Below, in pieces: positions 61,585 to 64,000 of a stretch of 64,000 nt of DNA. The notes under the pieces were generated by a model, which was not told the origin of the DNA, did not search any database, and saw only the letters and a program-made list of their open reading frames with translations. Both the position numbers and the translations under genes were made by a program. The DNA is from an uncultured Marivita sp. (GTDB lineage: Bacteria > Pseudomonadota > Alphaproteobacteria > Rhodobacterales > Rhodobacteraceae). The stretch is taken from NCBI RefSeq assembly GCF_947488135.1, contig NZ_CANKYW010000001.1, positions 992,001-1,056,000 on the forward strand. The letters run 5' to 3'. Numbering within the stretch: the first letter of the stretch is position 1; each line of letters opens with the position of its first letter.

Positions 61585-62835
61585 CTACCATTTTGCAGGA
61601 AAGAACAGGGTCGGCTGATTTGGCAATATCAACCGATCCTTGACCGATATCTGCGTGCCAGCCCGCTTTGGTTTACCCTTCGAAGACAACACCTCCAATT
61701 CACGTGCATGCGCTAATTCCGACAGGACTTGAAAAATATCCTCATTGGTCCCTGCCGTGCGGTTCCCAATCTCGGACAACAGACGTGATACCTCTAATTC
61801 CCCGCCGTTCATTATTCGGTGGACTTCCGAAGGCAGCGCGTTGACCAACTCTTTGTTAAGAGTGGTTCTGTCCATATCGGAGAAGTTGAACAGCGAGTCG
61901 CAACTTTCCTTCAGTCGAGTGTCGTATCCGAGGTTAAACAACCCGCCAGAACCGACATGGGTGAAGCTGTTCTGCTCCTGCCAGTGAACGCCGAGCATCT
62001 TATCGCGCGCCGCTTGATGCTGCGACAGGTGGGCGAGCATCATCCAGCGGTTATCCGTTCGGGACCACAACATGAACGGCGTGAAGAACTTGGCTCCGCT
62101 GTTTTTGTGAATGTGCGCCATCAACGCGCGCTGCGTGATCGCGCGGCCCATACTTTCATCTTTGCGCTGCTGCCAATCAGCAATGAACCGGGCATCAATA
62201 CCAAATTGCCGGTACAGCAAGAGGTCCGCTGATGTGTCTTGCAAATAGTTCAGCAGGCTATCAATCGCGAAGTTGAGCACGACCTCCGCGCGGTCCAGCG
62301 ACCTAAAAATGGTCTGGATCGCCGACATCGGCACGTCGGAATATCCGAACTGATCCAAGAAGAAGATCGAACGCCCTTTGCGCTGCGTTGCCGTGATTTG
62401 CTGCATGATGGTTGGCAGGTGATCTACAAAGGTTCCTTCGAAGATTGTAATGCGCGGATCGTCGGCGGCGTATCCTCGGCCCAGCATTTCCCGACGCAGC
62501 GCTGCCACATGTTCCGGTTCATCATCGACAAAGATGAACCGGGCGTTGATCTCTAAAGGCTTCTCTCGCCCTTCGTTCAGTCTAACCGCTGCGTCCTCGA
62601 CAGCGTTGAGCAGTACCAGCGGACTGCCTGCCCGTGTTTCTGCTCCATCCGAGTAGGCGCCGCCGCCGCTGAAGCCATCAACCAGTGTGATGTTGAGACG
62701 GTCCTGCGCCGGGTTGCGGACGACCGTATCAAAGTAGACGTCTAGGTAATTCTTGAGGACGTTGAGTTTGCGCTTTGTATGTTCTTCGATATGCGGCAGC
62801 ACACCGTCTGGTCCCCAGATGAAGTTTTTCGCCAT
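61585..62835 (-). CDS. tcmP: Three-Cys-motif partner protein TcmP
   Basis: About 416 residues. It opens KNFIWGPDGVLPHIEEHTKRKLNVLKNYLDVYF and has a Rossmann-like half with TLVDGFSGGGAYSDGAETRAGSP, ARFIFVDDEPEHVAAL and SIFFLDQFGYSDVPMSAI, the hallmarks of TcmP (TIGR04474). The C-terminal part resembles a winged-helix. These proteins are encoded next to DUF5131 three-Cys proteins, as here with a seven-base gap; biochemical activity is unknown, possibly nucleotide- or methyltransferase-like. ATG at 62,835 is chosen; GTG at 62,841 is possible. 224 bases separate it from hamA. Confidence 0.82.
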   Translation of the reverse strand: MAKNFIWGPDGVLPHIEEHTKRKLNVLKNYLDVYFDTVVRNPAQDRLNITLVDGFSGGGAYSDGAETRAGSPLVLLNAVEDAAVRLNEGREKPLEINARFIFVDDEPEHVAALRREMLGRGYAADDPRITIFEGTFVDHLPTIMQQITATQRKGRSIFFLDQFGYSDVPMSAIQTIFRSLDRAEVVLNFAIDSLLNYLQDTSADLLLYRQFGIDARFIADWQQRKDESMGRAITQRALMAHIHKNSGAKFFTPFMLWSRTDNRWMMLAHLSQHQAARDKMLGVHWQEQNSFTHVGSGGLFNLGYDTRLKESCDSLFNFSDMDRTTLNKELVNALPSEVHRIMNGGELEVSRLLSEIGNRTAGTNEDIFQVLSELAHARELEVLSSKGKPKRAGTQISVKDRLILPNQPTLFFPAKW

Positions 62836-62842
62836 TCGCACC

Positions 62843-63601
62843 CTAACCCGTTAATTCTGCCATTATTGCCTCGGGCACGATCTGCCACGGGAACCCGTTC
62901 CATTCCTCGCCCTCAAGCAGTCGTCCACCTGCCTTCGGACGAGGCCCACCCCACTGCTTGAAGAAGAAAGCCACATCGTAACGCTCGCAGGCAATTCGCA
63001 GTTCGGTCGCCCATGCAGGCTCCATTGGTCTTGCTCTTGGACCACTTTCGCCGCCGACAATCGCCCATGCGATGCCTGCCAAATCAACTTCGCCAATTGG
63101 CCCGAGAAGTGGTTCAAAAGATATGAACCGCGCGTCCGAATTGATCTGGCGCAGGTGCTCGATGCGGCCTTTGTGCGCGCTATCTTCGACCGAGACACCG
63201 AGCCAGATATGCGATGGGACACGTCCGCCCTCATACCGTCGTTTGACGTAATTTCGCATCAGTGACGACCGCTTGGTCAGCACCTGATAGACGTGCCAGT
63301 TCGCGGCCTCCATCGCATCGAACACCGCATCAATGTGCGCCTTCGGAATGTCCTTGTGGAACAGGTCGCTCATCGAATTGACGAAGATCATCCGCGGCTT
63401 CTTCCAACGGGTGGGTTGTCCCAGCCTCGACGGCCAAAGGCGCAGGTCAAAGCCCTGTTCATACGGATGCCCTTCAATTCCGCGCCAGCGTTCCGCAAAC
63501 CGCTCTGCATAGCAGTTGTCGCAGCCGGGTCCGATCTTCGTGCATCCCGTCACCGGGTTCCACGTCGCATCCGTCCATTCTATCTCAGATTTCTGTGCCA
63601 T
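62843..63601 (-). CDS. DUF5131/phage Gp37-Gp68 family three-Cys protein
   Basis: A 252-residue protein. Near the N-terminus WTDATWNPVTGCTKIGPGCDNCYAERFAER holds the C-x6-C-x2-C cluster that gives its partner its name, suggesting an iron-sulfur centre of radical-SAM type. RMIFVNSMSDLFHKDIP, VYQVLTKRS, HIWLGVSVED, FISFEPLLGPIG and WAIVGGESGPRARPM are further family blocks (PF07505), the last typical of a SAM-radical or photoproduct-lyase-like barrel. Function unknown. The start at 63,601 precedes AQKSEIEWTD. First gene of the four-gene cargo block. Confidence 0.85.
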   Translation of the reverse strand: MAQKSEIEWTDATWNPVTGCTKIGPGCDNCYAERFAERWRGIEGHPYEQGFDLRLWPSRLGQPTRWKKPRMIFVNSMSDLFHKDIPKAHIDAVFDAMEAANWHVYQVLTKRSSLMRNYVKRRYEGGRVPSHIWLGVSVEDSAHKGRIEHLRQINSDARFISFEPLLGPIGEVDLAGIAWAIVGGESGPRARPMEPAWATELRIACERYDVAFFFKQWGGPRPKAGGRLLEGEEWNGFPWQIVPEAIMAELTG

Positions 63602-63944
63602 GCCTCGCATCCTGTTTTTGTGGATAACTCTACGCCAAGGTGCACAAAAAGGGAACATCCAAATCTGTTCGAGTCGGAGACAGTGCAATGCACGCGTGGT
63701 CGAGATGATTGATCGACAGATGCATGGCTTACTGTTCGGTACACGCTGCGGTCATCGAGGCCAGCATCTCGCGATAGCAGCGAATGTCTCCTTCAGCGAG
63801 CCGCAGGGCAGCATGCGATCTTCGAATCCAGGTCCGGTATAGGCCGGACCCGTTGCGGTCAAGTATAACCGCGAGTCGCTCGCGGTCAGCACAAGATGAG
63901 TAAAGGGCACCCCGCCCGGTGATCCCGGGCGGGGCGGTCTGCTG
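63602..63944. other. Intergenic region with clustered hairpins upstream of the DUF5131 cargo
   Basis: No gene is supported. Two perfect hairpins, GGTCCGG/CCGGACC (63,831-63,850, loop 6) and ACCGCGAG/CTCGCGGT (63,868-63,886, loop 3), stand close to a third, stronger one at 63,910-63,934. The left part (63,602-63,820) should contain the promoter of the cargo operon. Confidence 0.45.
63910..63934 (-). terminator. Strong hairpin, probable terminator of the DUF736 gene
   Basis: Ten perfect GC-rich pairs: CCCCGCCCGG (63,910-63,919) and CCGGGCGGGG (63,925-63,934) with a five-base loop, starting 11 bases after the DUF736 stop. On the minus strand it is followed by TGCCCTTTACTC, so the T-tract is poor. 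Confidence 0.6.
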
Positions 63945-64000
63945 TCAGTCGCCGTTGCGGCGGGTGTTGGGGCGTGACCAGATGAGGCTGAAGGTCTCTT
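63945..64000 (-). CDS. DUF736 family protein, C-terminal end (cut by window edge)
   Basis: Only the last 17 codons are in the window: ETFSLIWSRPNTRRNGD then TGA. The SLIWSRPN ending is that of DUF736 proteins, short (about 100 residue) proteins of unknown function found in nearly all rhizobial, sphingomonad and rhodobacter conjugative elements. It shows that the element continues to the right of this window. Confidence 0.7.
   Translation of the reverse strand, partial: ETFSLIWSRPNTRRNGD

Noticed and set aside
1-64000. CRISPR array, tRNA or rRNA genes
   Set aside because: No regularly spaced repeats and no tRNA-like cloverleaf ends or rRNA signature were noticed while reading; a covariance-model scan was not possible.

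Overview
The window looks like chromosomal DNA of a Rhodobacterales-type alphaproteobacterium. Supporting this are a carotenoid hydratase (CrtC), promoters of the alphaproteobacterial EcfG type, HWE/HisKA_2 sensor kinases, and a conjugative element of the sphingomonad/rhodobacter kind. No rRNA, tRNA or CRISPR array was seen.

Bases 1-32,100 form a stress-survival and signalling region with many broken genes. It begins with the end of an IS110 transposase and an AI-2E transporter fragment. Next come a STAS protein, a small membrane protein, crtC, a DUF2177 protein, a PRC-barrel protein, a decayed VOC gene, and a CopG regulator with a PHB-depolymerase-type esterase and a C45 acyltransferase. A decayed IS5-type element, an SDR oxidoreductase, ligD-ku (NHEJ), a large catalase, a DUF421/cation-proton antiporter pair, MgtC and a nonsense-mutated Crp/Fnr regulator follow. 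An eight-gene, tightly overlapping operon (19,960-27,422) encodes four glycosyltransferases, an acyl-CoA dehydrogenase, a PIG-L deacetylase, a NodS-like methyltransferase and a DUF892 ferritin-like protein. Four exact GGAAC-N17-CGTT boxes (the EcfG general-stress sigma factor consensus) stand before the PRC-barrel gene, a 54-codon small gene, the DUF421-antiporter operon and the glycosyltransferase operon, so much of this block is probably one stress regulon. Two kinase/response-regulator pairs lie back to back (27,526-32,101). The left pair is intact. The right pair has a frameshifted kinase and a regulator cut by an IS5-type element with a TA duplication.

Bases 32,210-64,000 are almost entirely minus-strand and form most of an integrative conjugative element or similar transfer module. 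Read in the direction of transcription, the order is DUF736, a cargo block, parDE, DUF2285/DUF6499 and HTH genes, DUF2840, traF, lytic transglycosylase, relaxase, traG, copG, a second cargo block, trbBCDEJ-(trbK)-LFGI and DUF2274. Integrase, replication/partition genes and element ends were not identified.

The two cargo blocks are defence-like. The first (57,091-63,601) is a Hachiman pair (HamA DUF1837 nuclease and HamB helicase) preceded by a DUF5131 three-Cys protein and its TcmP partner. The second (41,946-47,959), wedged between copG and trbB, is a DNA adenine methyltransferase, a DEAD-like helicase and a GIY-YIG nuclease, resembling the YeeA-YeeB-YeeC layout of Bacillus. Several regulators in the window carry one-base lesions; some lie in homopolymers and could be assembly errors.
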